A stretch of 64,000 bases of DNA from Vreelandella sp031769195 (GCF_031769195.1 NZ_JAVHNP010000002.1:62001-126000), one strand, 5' to 3'; counted from the stretch's first letter, positions 16,798 to 25,416 are shown. The notes: generated by a model from the letters alone, not told the origin. Made by a program: numbers and translations.

Positions 16798-17688
16798 ATG
16801 TTAACCCTTTTAGACGGTGGCTTAGGACGTGAGCTAAAGCGGCTAGGCGCCCCGTTTCGCCAGCCCGAGTGGTCGGCGCTGGCGCTCATGGAAGCCCCCG
16901 AATGTGTCACCCAGGCACATCAGGCGTTTATTCAGGCCGGTGCTGAGGTGATTACCACCAATGCCTATGCCGTGGTGCCGTTTCATATTGGCGAGGCGTG
17001 CTTTGCTGAGCAGGGCCTGTCGCTTGCCACTCTGGCGGGCAAGCTCGCCCGTGACAGCGTGGCGGGGCAAGCGGTCACCGTCGCGGGCTCGCTCCCACCG
17101 CTGTTTGGCTCTTATCAGCCAGAGTTATTTGATGCCCAGCGTGCGCCGGAATTACTGTCCACGCTGATCGAAGGGCAGGCACCCTATGTGGATGTGTGGT
17201 TGGCAGAAACGCTAAGCGCCACGGAAGAAGCGCGCGCCGTTGCCAGCGCACTGGGCAACGACACTCGCCCGCGGTGGTTCTCGTTCACGTTGAAAGACGC
17301 TGATGAAAATGGCGAACTGCCCTGCGCGCTACGCTCAGGTGAGCGGGTCGAAGAGGCCGTGTCAGCGGTGCTGGAGGCGGGTGGCGAAGCGCTGCTGTTT
17401 AACTGCAGCCAGGCTGAAGTGATGGAAGAGGCGCTTCGCCAAGCGCAGGCAGCGGCCACCGCCCAAGGTGCCACGCTGCGCTTAGGCGTCTATGCCAACA
17501 GCTTTGTGCCCCAAACGAATCGCATTGCAGCGAACTCTGGCGTCAGCGATATGCGTGATGACCTGGGGCCAGACGCCTACGCTGCCTTCGCCCAGCGCTG
17601 GCAGGCGGCAGGGGCCACCATGATTGGCGGCTGCTGCGGCATTGGGCCAGAGCATATTGCCAAATTGGCAGAAGCAGTGCGCGGTTAA
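16798..17688 (+). CDS. Homocysteine S-methyltransferase family protein
   Basis: A 296-residue TIM-barrel enzyme of the homocysteine/betaine methyltransferase family. The N-terminus LLDGGLGRELKR and ITTNAYAV are typical, and the zinc-binding cysteines are C203 (FNCSQ) and C279-C280 (GGCCGIGPEH). Members transfer a methyl group from S-methylmethionine or S-adenosylmethionine to homocysteine, producing methionine; the exact donor cannot be told. GGAG precedes the ATG. It lies just after the cysDN terminator and 40 bases before a solute-binding protein gene. Confidence 0.88.
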   Translation: MLTLLDGGLGRELKRLGAPFRQPEWSALALMEAPECVTQAHQAFIQAGAEVITTNAYAVVPFHIGEACFAEQGLSLATLAGKLARDSVAGQAVTVAGSLPPLFGSYQPELFDAQRAPELLSTLIEGQAPYVDVWLAETLSATEEARAVASALGNDTRPRWFSFTLKDADENGELPCALRSGERVEEAVSAVLEAGGEALLFNCSQAEVMEEALRQAQAAATAQGATLRLGVYANSFVPQTNRIAANSGVSDMRDDLGPDAYAAFAQRWQAAGATMIGGCCGIGPEHIAKLAEAVRG

Positions 17689-17728
17689 GAGCGTTTCTCA
17701 CATTGTTTATACAGGACGAGTCACCAGC

Positions 17729-19312
17729 ATGACGAACGGAAGTAAAGCGCCCAGTGAGCGGCGCATAGCAGGCGTGACACGGCGTCAGTTTTTACAGCAG
17801 TCAGCGGCACTGTCTGTCTCTGCCAGCGCCTTGGGCGGGCTTTTACTGCCACGCTGGGCAAGCGCACAAGAGGCGACGCCTCAGCGCGGCGGGCACCTGA
17901 TTTTAGCGATTGATAACGCCTCCAGCAGCGACCGCCTAGACCCCGCCTACTACTTCGAACAGTACATGTACCACGTGGGGCGGCAGCTGTTTAATACGCT
18001 CACAGAGCTCAACGATGACGGCACACTCGCCCCCGGGCTGGCGGAGTCTTGGGAAACCAGCGATGCGACGCAGTGGGTATTTAAGCTGCGCCAGGGCGTC
18101 ACCTTCCATAACGGCAAAACCCTGACGGCTGAAGACGTGGTGTACTCGCTGAACCACCACCGTGCAGAAGACTCGCCGTCGGCGGTGAAAGGCTACATGG
18201 AGCAGATCACCGAGCTTGCCGCCCGTGGCAACAGCGAAGTGGTCATGACACTGGCAGCGCCCAATATGGATCTACCGTCTCTGTTGGGAGAGGTGAACTT
18301 TGCCATTACCCCGGCAGGCGCGAACTTCGATGACGGTATTGGCACCGGGCCTTTCGTACTGGAAAGCTTCGAGCCTGGGGTGCGTACCCTCGTGAAGCGC
18401 AACGACAATTACTGGAAGTCGGATCGCGCGTTCGTGGATAGCGTAGAAACCCGCGCCTTTAACGATGCGACGGCGCGAGTGGCCGCGCTGATGAGCGGTT
18501 CGGTGCATTTCGTGAACCGCGTCACGCCCAGCGTTGTGAGCCGCTTAGAGAGCGCCTCATCGCTCACTATTAATCGCAACGTGGGCAGCTTTCAGGTGAC
18601 GTTCCCTGGCCTAGCTGACCGTGAGCCGTTCAATAATATGGATGTTCGCCTAGCGATGAAGCATGCCCTCGACCGAGAGCAACTGCTGAATCTGCTGGTG
18701 CAAGGGTATGGCCAAGTGGGTAATGACTCGCCGCTGTTCCCCAGCAATCCGTACTTCACCAATGATCTTCCCAGCCATGCGTTTGATCCTGATAAAGCGC
18801 TGCACCACTGGCGTAAATCGGGCGTGGATAGGCCTATCCGGTTAAGCACGGCGGACGGTGCCACGTTTGAAGGTGCTGTGTCGGCAGCGGAGCTTTACCA
18901 GCAGTCAGCCCAGCGTGCTGGCATCCCGCTAGAGGTCAATCGTGTCCCGGCAGATGGCTACTGGTCGGAAGTGTGGCGTCAGCATGAGTTCTGCGCCTCC
19001 GGTTGGTCTAGCCGCCCGACGGCCGACGCTTATCTCTCCATGGTGAATTTGTCGAATGCACCGTGGAATGAGGCACGCTGGGCTAACGAGCAGCTGGACC
19101 AACTGATTGTGGCCGCCCGTGGCGAGCAGGACGAGGCTACGCGCCGTCAGATGTATCACGACATTCAGGTGTTGTATCAGCAGGAAGGCAGCACCGTGGC
19201 ACCGCTCTATATGGACTCGATCTCGGCCAATCGCGCCAACGTGCGGGGTTACGTGGATGTACCGGGAGAGGTGGCCACCCGCTCGGTCGAGAAGATGTGG
19301 ATTGCCAGCTAA
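17729..19312 (+). CDS. ABC transporter solute-binding protein, family 5 (peptide/nickel type), Tat-exported
   Basis: A 527-residue periplasmic binding protein. The N-terminus has a twin-arginine signal, TRRQFLQQSAALSVSASALGG, shortly after residue 10, with likely cleavage at WASAQ. The mature part has the SBP family 5 pattern: LAESWETSDATQWVFKLRQGVTFHNG, TAEDVVYSLNHH, GTGPFVLESFEPG and DVRLAMKHALDREQLL. Such proteins bind oligopeptides, nickel complexes or other solutes. The frame stays open upstream into the preceding gene, but ATG 17729 gives the Tat signal at the proper place. No permease or ATPase of this system is nearby, so it is an orphan receptor here. Confidence 0.88.
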   Translation: MTNGSKAPSERRIAGVTRRQFLQQSAALSVSASALGGLLLPRWASAQEATPQRGGHLILAIDNASSSDRLDPAYYFEQYMYHVGRQLFNTLTELNDDGTLAPGLAESWETSDATQWVFKLRQGVTFHNGKTLTAEDVVYSLNHHRAEDSPSAVKGYMEQITELAARGNSEVVMTLAAPNMDLPSLLGEVNFAITPAGANFDDGIGTGPFVLESFEPGVRTLVKRNDNYWKSDRAFVDSVETRAFNDATARVAALMSGSVHFVNRVTPSVVSRLESASSLTINRNVGSFQVTFPGLADREPFNNMDVRLAMKHALDREQLLNLLVQGYGQVGNDSPLFPSNPYFTNDLPSHAFDPDKALHHWRKSGVDRPIRLSTADGATFEGAVSAAELYQQSAQRAGIPLEVNRVPADGYWSEVWRQHEFCASGWSSRPTADAYLSMVNLSNAPWNEARWANEQLDQLIVAARGEQDEATRRQMYHDIQVLYQQEGSTVAPLYMDSISANRANVRGYVDVPGEVATRSVEKMWIAS

Positions 19313-19342
19313 TGGCGCATTGAAAAGTAGGCTTCTTAAAAA

Positions 19343-19372
19343 AGCGCCAGCACGCAAATGCGTGCTGGCGCT
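19343..19372 (-). terminator. Rho-independent terminator of the tup operon
   Basis: AGCGCCAGCACGC and GCGTGCTGGCGCT form a perfect 13-bp stem around AAAT. Read on the minus strand it is followed by a run of T residues (the A-run at 19338-19343), so it terminates the leftward tungstate operon; it may also stop the rightward solute-binding protein transcript. Confidence 0.88.
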
Positions 19373-19399
19373 GTACGGTTAACGAGGCCGCACTGCGTA

Positions 19400-20215
19400 T
19401 TACTTGGCGTTCGGGAAAAACAGCTGCTGCCCGCCGACTTTAAAGTCGGCAATGGCCTGCTGACCCTCTTCAGAAACCAGCCATTCATGCCACTGGGCGG
19501 CTAACGCGTGCTTCAGGTGCGGGTGCTGCTCTTCTGACAGCAGCAGGCTGCCGTACTGGTTAAACAGCGCCTCATCGCCTTCAAACAGCAGCGTGAGATC
19601 CTGTGGGTTTTCAAATGCTACCCAGGTGGCGCGGTCGGTGAAGGTATAGGCGTTCATGCCCGCGGCGGTGTTCAGCGTGGGGCCCATGCCGCTACCCAAT
19701 TCTCGGTACCATTCTCCTTGCGGTGTGACACCCGCATCTTCCCACAGGCGCAGCTCGGCACGGTTGGTACCGCTGTCATCACCGCGTGATGCAAACGGCG
19801 ATTCACTCTCGGCAATCAGGGCGAAGGCATCTGCCACGCTTTCGCTCTCGCGGATGCCCGCCGGGTCGTCGCTGGGGCCAACAATCACGAAGTCGTTATA
19901 CATCACGTCTAAGCGCTCGGTGGCATAGCCATCCGCGACGAACTGCTCTTCACCTGCCGTATCATGCACCAGCAGGCTGTCGGCATCGCCACGGCGGGCA
20001 ATTTCGAACGCTTGGCCGGTGCCTACGGCCACTACGCGCACGTCAATGCCTGTGGCTTCGGTAAACGTGGGGAGTATGGCATCGAAGAGGCCCGAGTTCT
20101 CCGTCGAGGTAGTGGAGGCCAGGGTGATGAAGTCGTCATCCGCCAGTAGGGAGGCGCTCCAGGTCAGGGCGGTGGTGCATACGCTGGCGGTGATAAGCGT
20201 GGTTGTTTTCTTCAC
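19400..20215 (-). CDS. tupA: Tungstate-type ABC transporter substrate-binding protein
   Basis: A 271-residue periplasmic oxyanion-binding protein. A signal peptide (residues 1-24) precedes ITLASTTSTENSGL, the TTSTxxSGL signature of TupA proteins that contact tungstate, and SRGDDSGTNRAE is the second ligand-loop motif. TupA binds tungstate with much higher affinity than molybdate. The GTG start at 20215 is chosen because AAAGGAG lies just upstream; the frame is open further but has no ribosome site. Unusually, the binding protein is the last gene of the operon, after permease and ATPase. Tungstate is the likely ligand by family; molybdate or sulfate is less likely. Confidence 0.9.
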   Translation of the reverse strand: MKKTTTLITASVCTTALTWSASLLADDDFITLASTTSTENSGLFDAILPTFTEATGIDVRVVAVGTGQAFEIARRGDADSLLVHDTAGEEQFVADGYATERLDVMYNDFVIVGPSDDPAGIRESESVADAFALIAESESPFASRGDDSGTNRAELRLWEDAGVTPQGEWYRELGSGMGPTLNTAAGMNAYTFTDRATWVAFENPQDLTLLFEGDEALFNQYGSLLLSEEQHPHLKHALAAQWHEWLVSEEGQQAIADFKVGGQQLFFPNAK

Positions 20216-20253
20216 GGTCTGCTCCTTTGGATATACTTCAACGCTGCTGGGGC

Positions 20254-21006
20254 TTACCAAACCAGCTCGCCCCGGATAAACGCCCTGGCCTGCGCTGAGG
20301 CTGGGGTGTCAAAAAATTGCTCGGCGCTGGTGTGCTCCAGCACCTGCCCGCTGTACATAAACAGCACGTCATCCGCTAGGCGCTTGGCCTGATGAAGGTC
20401 GTGGGTAGTCATCACGATACGGGTGCTGTTGTGGTGAAACTCATTCACCGCGTCTTCCACGGCTTTAATGGCCGCTGGGTCTAGGGCGGAGGTCGGCTCA
20501 TCCAAGAACAGCACTGCGGGCTTTAATAGCCACGCGCGAGCCAGCGTAAGGCGCTGCTGCTCGCCACCGGAAAGCACCCGGGCGGGGCGCTTGGCAAGAG
20601 TCGCTAAGCCAAACTTTTCTAGCGCCTGTAGGGCTAGGGCTTTGCGTTCCCGGCGGGGCACGCGCTGCACAGCTAAGGCATACGTCAGGTTATCGATCAC
20701 CGAGCGGCGCAGCAGTACCGGCCGCTGAAACACCATGGCTTGCACCGGGGCGGCACCTTCCCAGGTAACGTGGCCGCTGCTGGGGCTTAACAGCCCGTGT
20801 GCTAAGCGCATCAAGAGGCTTTTTCCCGCACCGTTGGGGCCCATAATCAGCGTGCGCTGGCAGCCAGATAGCGTGAGCGAGGTGGGGGATAACAGGCGAT
20901 GACCGCGATGCGCAAAGCTTGCTTGCTGAAAGTGCAAAGCAGGCACGCTGGAAGAGGTGCTATGGCCAGCTGGCGAGTGTGAAGGCGTCTTGAGCGGTAC
21001 GTTCAT
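20254..21006 (-). CDS. tupC: Tungstate-type ABC transporter ATP-binding protein
   Basis: A 250-residue ABC ATPase. Walker A is GPNGAGKS, the Q-loop region MVFQRPVLLRRS, the signature LSGGEQQR, Walker B LFLDEPTSALD and the switch His is in MTTHD. The QRPVLLRRSV stretch is typical of TupC/phosphate-like ATPases. It overlaps the permease gene by four bases (ATGA) and is followed by the binding protein 38 bases later. The N-terminal 25 residues are Ser/His-rich and probably disordered. Confidence 0.9.
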   Translation of the reverse strand: MNVPLKTPSHSPAGHSTSSSVPALHFQQASFAHRGHRLLSPTSLTLSGCQRTLIMGPNGAGKSLLMRLAHGLLSPSSGHVTWEGAAPVQAMVFQRPVLLRRSVIDNLTYALAVQRVPRRERKALALQALEKFGLATLAKRPARVLSGGEQQRLTLARAWLLKPAVLFLDEPTSALDPAAIKAVEDAVNEFHHNSTRIVMTTHDLHQAKRLADDVLFMYSGQVLEHTSAEQFFDTPASAQARAFIRGELVW

Positions 21007-21707
21007 CCTAGCCGCCTCTTCGCTGCTTCACTGACGAGATGGGCCAGGGCATTAATCAGCGTCACGAGGGTGAGCAGGATGATGCCTAAACCCAGCGCTA
21101 GCGGCAGGTTGCCCTTGCTGGTTTCCAGCACAATGCTGGTGGTCATCACGCGGGTAACGCCATCAATGTTGCCGCCGACAATCATCACCGCACCTACTTC
21201 GGCGCTGGCGCGGCCAAAACCTGCCAAAATCACCGTGAGTAGTCCAAAGCGCGCATCCCAGAGCAGGGTGGGCATCATACGCAGTTGGCTAAGGCCCAGT
21301 GAACGCAGCTGCTCCGCGTACTCACTGTGAAGCGCTTCTACCTGCTGGCGGGTGAGCGCTGCGATGATGGGAAACACCAAGATAACTTGAGCAATTACCA
21401 TCGCGGTGGGGGTGAAGAGTAGGCCCCACTGGCCTAGCGGCCCTGCGCGGGAAAGCAGTAGATAAACGCACAGCCCCGCCACCACAGGCGGCAGCCCCAT
21501 TAATGCATTGAGCATCACGATCAGCGCATTACGGCCAGGAAAGCGCCATAGCGCGAGTGCCGCCCCAAGCGGCAGGGCAAGCGCGCTGGCGATCAGCACC
21601 GCCATCAAAGAGACCTGTAGCGACAACGCCACAATGGCGAGCAGCCCGTCGTCCATGCCTAGAATCAGCGCGAGCGCCGTGTAAAAAGGGTTATCACCTG
21701 CTGACAT
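21003..21707 (-). CDS. tupB: Tungstate-type ABC transporter permease
   Basis: A 234-residue permease with five to six membrane helices and the EAA-like cytoplasmic loop AEQLRSLGLSQLRMMPTLLWDAR that docks on the ATPase. GFGRASAEVGAVMIVGGNI is characteristic of TupB. The start at 21707 (MSAGDNPFYT) is preferred over an upstream in-frame ATG at 21788 because AGGA precedes it and the additional 27 residues are not hydrophobic. It is the first gene of the leftward operon and shares a 172-base gap with the divergent regulator gene. Confidence 0.88.
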   Translation of the reverse strand: MSAGDNPFYTALALILGMDDGLLAIVALSLQVSLMAVLIASALALPLGAALALWRFPGRNALIVMLNALMGLPPVVAGLCVYLLLSRAGPLGQWGLLFTPTAMVIAQVILVFPIIAALTRQQVEALHSEYAEQLRSLGLSQLRMMPTLLWDARFGLLTVILAGFGRASAEVGAVMIVGGNIDGVTRVMTTSIVLETSKGNLPLALGLGIILLTLVTLINALAHLVSEAAKRRLG

Positions 21708-21810
21708 ACATTCCTGACGAGCAATGGTTGTTATAAGGGGGTATGAGCCATCGTTACTGAATCGATGCATCTGCCAACGCAGCGCCACTTTAACAAAGCG
21801 TATACAGTGG

Positions 21811-21884
21811 GATGCATAGTGTACGTAATGTTGATGTTATGCACGGGATGCTGAAATATATGCAGCCATATGCACCTTAATGCA
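21811..21884. promoter_or_regulatory. Phased TATGCA repeat array between tupB and its divergent regulator
   Basis: TATGCA occurs at 21838-21843, 21859-21864 and 21869-21874, with AATGCA at 21879-21884 and GATGCA at 21811-21816. The last four start at intervals of 21, 10 and 10 bases, i.e. two, one and one helical turns, placing them on one face of DNA. The array ends in the start codon of the regulator gene, which fits an autoregulated operator also controlling tupBCA. Confidence 0.5.
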
Positions 21885-22773
21885 GGTGAAAAGTGTGAAT
21901 GAGTATCTCACTACGGCAGAAGTGGCCGATTATCTTCGTCTCAAAGAGCGGAAGGTGTATGACCTGGTACGGCAGGGGCATATTCCGTGCAGTCGCGCCA
22001 CGGGGAAACTGCTGTTCCCTCGCCAACACATTGATATGTGGCTGCTTAGCCATTTAGAAGGGGACCAAGCGCAGCGCCTGCCGCCACCGCCAGTGTTGGC
22101 GGGCAGCCAGGATCCACTATTGGAGTGGGCGGTGCGAGAGAGTGGAAGCGATCTTGCCTCGCTATGCCACGGTAGTGGCGATGGTGTGCGGCGCCTATTG
22201 GAAGGCAAAGCGATGCTGGCGGGCATTCATCTTCTAAATGCGACCACCGGGCGTTATAACGAACCGGCTGCACTGGGGCTGGGCGGGGTTCGGGATCTGA
22301 TTGTGCTGCACTGGGCCAAGCGCCGTCAGGGGCTACTCGTCGCCCCGGGAAACCCACGCGGTCTTCACACGGTGAGCGATATTGCCACGCAAGGCGCGAT
22401 GCTGGCCCGCCGCCAGCCTGGGGCAGGGGCGGCACAGCTTTTACACTGCCTGCTTCAGCAGGCGGGCGTGGAGCCTACGGCGCTTAAATGGATGGCCCAC
22501 GCCGCGCTTAGTGAAGAAGATTTAGCACTGGCCATTGCCCAAGGCGAGGCCGACGTGGGGTTAGGCATGGAAGCGGCAGCCCAGCGCCAGCAGCTGGATT
22601 TTATCCCCCTGGTGGAAGAGTCGTTTGATGTGGTGATGCACCGGCGCAGCTATTTTGAGCCTTCCGTTCAAGCCCTGTTTGGGTTTGTTCGAGAGCCCCG
22701 TTTTGCCCAGCGTGCCAGTACGTTGAGGGGGTACGATGTGAGCCAGCTAGGCCGAGTGTTGTACAACGCATAA
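21880..22773 (+). CDS. One-component regulator: excisionase-like HTH fused to PBP-like ligand domain
   Basis: A 297-residue protein. Residues about 8-58 form an excisionase/MerR-type helix-turn-helix (LTTAEVADYLRLKERKVYDL, then a wing FPRQHIDMWL). Residues about 80-297 look like a periplasmic-binding-protein-like domain without a signal peptide, including LEWAVRESGSDLASLCHGSGDGVRRLLEGKAMLAGIHL and GEADVGLGMEAAAQ, as in PBP_like regulators of molybdate/tungstate metabolism. It is divergent from tupB, so cytoplasmic tungstate or molybdate sensing is inferred. The start is uncertain: ATG 21880 or GTG 21895, the latter with CAGGTG at 21883-21888. It is unrelated to ModE and TunR by architecture. 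Confidence 0.82.
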   Translation: MQVKSVNEYLTTAEVADYLRLKERKVYDLVRQGHIPCSRATGKLLFPRQHIDMWLLSHLEGDQAQRLPPPPVLAGSQDPLLEWAVRESGSDLASLCHGSGDGVRRLLEGKAMLAGIHLLNATTGRYNEPAALGLGGVRDLIVLHWAKRRQGLLVAPGNPRGLHTVSDIATQGAMLARRQPGAGAAQLLHCLLQQAGVEPTALKWMAHAALSEEDLALAIAQGEADVGLGMEAAAQRQQLDFIPLVEESFDVVMHRRSYFEPSVQALFGFVREPRFAQRASTLRGYDVSQLGRVLYNA

Positions 22774-22919
22774 GCGCGCCGTGACTGGGGTGATTAGGTA
22801 TCTACGCTTGACGATTGTATAAGATGCGCCACACTGGTTAGGCGTTGTAGACGCAAACCTATCGAGAGAAGTTGATCTTGAGAAGGTCATCAAGAAAAGA
22901 TCATCACGAAAAGGAGAGC

Positions 22920-23486
22920 ATGATGAATCAAGCACTAAACGGTAAACGTGTAGCCATATTAGCCACCGATGGTTTTGAAGAGTCCGAGCTGAGTGTGCCC
23001 CGCGCCGCGCTGCAAAAAGAGGGTGTTGAGGTTCATGTGATCTCACCTGAGGGCAAGGGCATTCGCGCTTGGGCAGAAACCGATTGGGGCGGTACCTATC
23101 CGGCCGATAAAGCACTGGCGGATGTTAACGCATCGGACTACCACGCCCTGGTGCTTCCCGGCGGCCTGTTTAATCCCGACGAACTGCGCCTAAATGATGA
23201 CGCGCTGAGCTTCGTGAAAACCTTTTTCCAGGCGGGTAAGCCCGTTGCCGCTATTTGCCACGCGCCGTGGATTTTAATCAATGCTGGCGTAGTCGAAGGG
23301 CGCAAAATGACCTCAGTGCCGAGTGTTGCCCAAGACCTGCGTAATGCCGGTGTCAACTGGGTCGATGAGCCTGTTGTGGTTGATAACGGTCTGGTCACCA
23401 GCCGTACCCCCAAAGATTTAGACGCGTTTAACGCCAAGCTGCTCGAAGAGCTGCAGGAAGGGCGTCATTCAGGCCAGCACGCTTAA
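22920..23486 (+). CDS. DJ-1/PfpI family protein (glutamine amidotransferase-like)
   Basis: A 188-residue PfpI/YhbO-type protein. The nucleophile-elbow Cys113 followed by His114 lies in AAICHAPW, with the conserved Glu near residue 20 in DGFEESEL. Family members have been described as proteases, glyoxalases or deglycases; several protect from carbonyl and oxidative stress. AAGGAGA lies before two adjacent ATG codons (22920 and 22923), excluding the longer frame beginning at 22872. The stop shares one base with the start of the App1-like gene, so the two are translated as a unit. Confidence 0.9.
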   Translation: MMNQALNGKRVAILATDGFEESELSVPRAALQKEGVEVHVISPEGKGIRAWAETDWGGTYPADKALADVNASDYHALVLPGGLFNPDELRLNDDALSFVKTFFQAGKPVAAICHAPWILINAGVVEGRKMTSVPSVAQDLRNAGVNWVDEPVVVDNGLVTSRTPKDLDAFNAKLLEELQEGRHSGQHA

Positions 23487-24604
23487 TGGCGTGGTATCAC
23501 CAGTGGGCAAGCTTTGCTAAAAGGCTTGCCCATGTTGTTGCCAAACCGATGAAGCGGGAAAGTGGCCGCAGCGGGATGATGGTGCATCCTTATCGTGGTT
23601 ACGGTTCCCAGCGAGAGATATTCGTCATGGGCCGAGTGTTCCGCCAAGCGGCACTCGGCCGCGCTATTCCTAGGCGTGGCATGCTGCGTGATACGGCAGA
23701 CGTAGCCCGGCGCATTTTTCGTCGCGGGCTGGCCGATGCCAAAGTGGACATCCGCGTGGGTGATAACGAGCTGTGCATGACCACCGACCGAGATGGCTAC
23801 TTCGATGCGCATATACCCATCTCTGCTGCTTTGCCGGTCGATGTTTCCTGGCATCGTGCCGATATCTTAGTGCACGCGAAAGGGCACCCGCCCGTGCGTA
23901 CGAGCGTGGAGGTGTATGTGCCTCCTCCAGAAGCTGATTTATTGGTGATCAGTGATATAGATGACACGGTGATGTTCACCGGCGTGGCTGAAAAACTGAA
24001 GATGCTGTACCGGCTGTTTGTGCGTAAGCCCCATCGTCGCACGGCCTTTCCTGGCGTGGCATCGCTGTATCAGGCGCTTTATCGCGGCCACACGGAGAAA
24101 GCCGAGCGGCCCATTCTGTATGTGTCTCGTGGCCCTTGGGCGATTTATGAAATGCTGGAAACGTTCTTTCAGCTTAACCGTATACCGGTGGGGCCCATTC
24201 TGTTTTTGCGTGAATGGGGCATCTCCTGGCGCAAGCCCTGGCCACGCCGAGCGGAAGCCCACAAGCGGGATCTGATTGATCGCATGCTCGCGCTGTACGA
24301 TGACATGCCTTGCATCTTGATTGGTGACAGTGGCCAGCACGACCCCGAGGTCTACACGGAGGTGGTGAAGGCCTATCCGGATCGCATTAAGGCGATTTAC
24401 ATTCGCCGCGTCGACAGCGACCCGAAACGTGAAGCCGCCATACAGCGGCTGCGTGATGAATTAGCCCATACCGAGTGTGAACTAGTGCTGGCCGCCGATA
24501 GCATTTTGATTGCGGAGCATGCACACGCCCAAGGCGATATTTCAGCACGCGGACTGCAAGCGGTTCAGCGCGACGTTGAAGCCCATCGTAACGAGCCTGC
24601 CTAA
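23486..24604 (+). CDS. App1/DUF2183-family phosphatase-like protein
   Basis: A 372-residue protein with a DUF2183 domain, the catalytic region of yeast phosphatidate phosphatase App1. The HAD-like motif DIDDTVMFTG is at about residues 154-163, a second conserved region is VSRGPWAIYEMLETF and a third is LIGDSGQHDPEVY. The N-terminal 150 residues include a predicted beta-rich segment around DNELCMTTDRDGYFDAHI. In bacteria the substrate is unknown; phosphatidate is only a suggestion from the yeast relative. It is coupled to the PfpI-like gene by a TAATG overlap and followed by a terminator. Confidence 0.85.
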   Translation: MAWYHQWASFAKRLAHVVAKPMKRESGRSGMMVHPYRGYGSQREIFVMGRVFRQAALGRAIPRRGMLRDTADVARRIFRRGLADAKVDIRVGDNELCMTTDRDGYFDAHIPISAALPVDVSWHRADILVHAKGHPPVRTSVEVYVPPPEADLLVISDIDDTVMFTGVAEKLKMLYRLFVRKPHRRTAFPGVASLYQALYRGHTEKAERPILYVSRGPWAIYEMLETFFQLNRIPVGPILFLREWGISWRKPWPRRAEAHKRDLIDRMLALYDDMPCILIGDSGQHDPEVYTEVVKAYPDRIKAIYIRRVDSDPKREAAIQRLRDELAHTECELVLAADSILIAEHAHAQGDISARGLQAVQRDVEAHRNEPA

Positions 24605-24647
24605 GCTGCGAAAGTGGGCCATTCGTGGTAAAACTAAACGCCATTCG

Positions 24648-24683
24648 AAAGGTCACCTTATTGATTCAATAGAGGTGGCCTTT
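24648..24683 (+). terminator. Terminator of the pfpI-App1 operon
   Basis: AAAGGTCACCT...TATTGA pairs with TCAATA...AGGTGGCCTTT, a long stem with one G-U pair and one bulge, ending in a short T-run. Confidence 0.7.
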
Positions 24684-24741
24684 ATAGCGGGTTCTCCTCT
24701 CGCGTTTATCTTTTCTTAACTGGCATGGTCCCGGTGTTGCG

Positions 24742-25416
24742 ATGCTGATTCTCCTACTTGTACTGGCACTGGCCATCTTTGTGCTGCCCAATCTGTGGGC
24801 AAAATGGGTGTTAAAGCGCCATACCCGTGGTCGCGATGACTACCCGGGTTCAGGGGCCGAGCTGGCGGAACATTTGCTGCGCCGAATGGGCGTGGAGGGC
24901 GTGCGAGTGGAGCGCACCGAACACGGCGACCACTACGACCCTGAGGCTCGCTGTGTACGCTTAACGCCGGATCACTACGATGGCCGTTCGCTAACGGCGG
25001 TGACCGTGGCAGCCCACGAAGTAGGCCACGCTATTCAGCATCATGAAGGCTATGCGCCGCTGCTGGCACGCAGCCGCTTAGTGCAGGTGGCGCAAAAAGC
25101 CGAAAAGTTGGGGGCTATTTTGATGATGGCCGCGCCGTTTCTGTTTGTACTTACGCGGTTGCCGGGTGGGCTTGCTGTGATTATCGTCATGGCAGTGATT
25201 AGCTTCGGCACGGCAGCCATGGTGCATCTCGTCACGCTGCCGGTGGAGTTTGATGCTAGCTTTAATCGCGCGCTGCCGCTGTTAAAAGAGTACGTGCCGC
25301 CTTCCGATATGGCCGGTGCACGCCACGTACTCACCGCCTGCGCGTTTACTTATGTGGCCGCCTCGTTGGCCAGCGTGATGAACCTTGGCCGCTGGCTGGT
25401 GATTTTAAGGCGCTGA
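24742..25416 (+). CDS. Zinc metallopeptidase, YugP/DUF3488-like membrane family
   Basis: A 224-residue membrane protein of the YugP neutral zinc metallopeptidase family. An N-terminal helix (about 2-19) anchors it; the zinc motif HEVGH is at residues 92-96 within VAAHEVGHAIQHHEGYAPL. Two further helices at about 118-155 and a C-terminal hydrophobic region near 195-218 follow. The family is thought to be intramembrane-anchored proteases of unknown substrate. The gene stands alone between the App1-like terminator and the convergent cmoB. Confidence 0.86.
   Translation: MLILLLVLALAIFVLPNLWAKWVLKRHTRGRDDYPGSGAELAEHLLRRMGVEGVRVERTEHGDHYDPEARCVRLTPDHYDGRSLTAVTVAAHEVGHAIQHHEGYAPLLARSRLVQVAQKAEKLGAILMMAAPFLFVLTRLPGGLAVIIVMAVISFGTAAMVHLVTLPVEFDASFNRALPLLKEYVPPSDMAGARHVLTACAFTYVAASLASVMNLGRWLVILRR

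Noticed and set aside
22808..22825. TTGACG and TATAAG before the pfpI-like gene
   Set aside because: The two hexamers are only about five bases apart, so they do not make a proper pair; an extended -10 alone is not enough.
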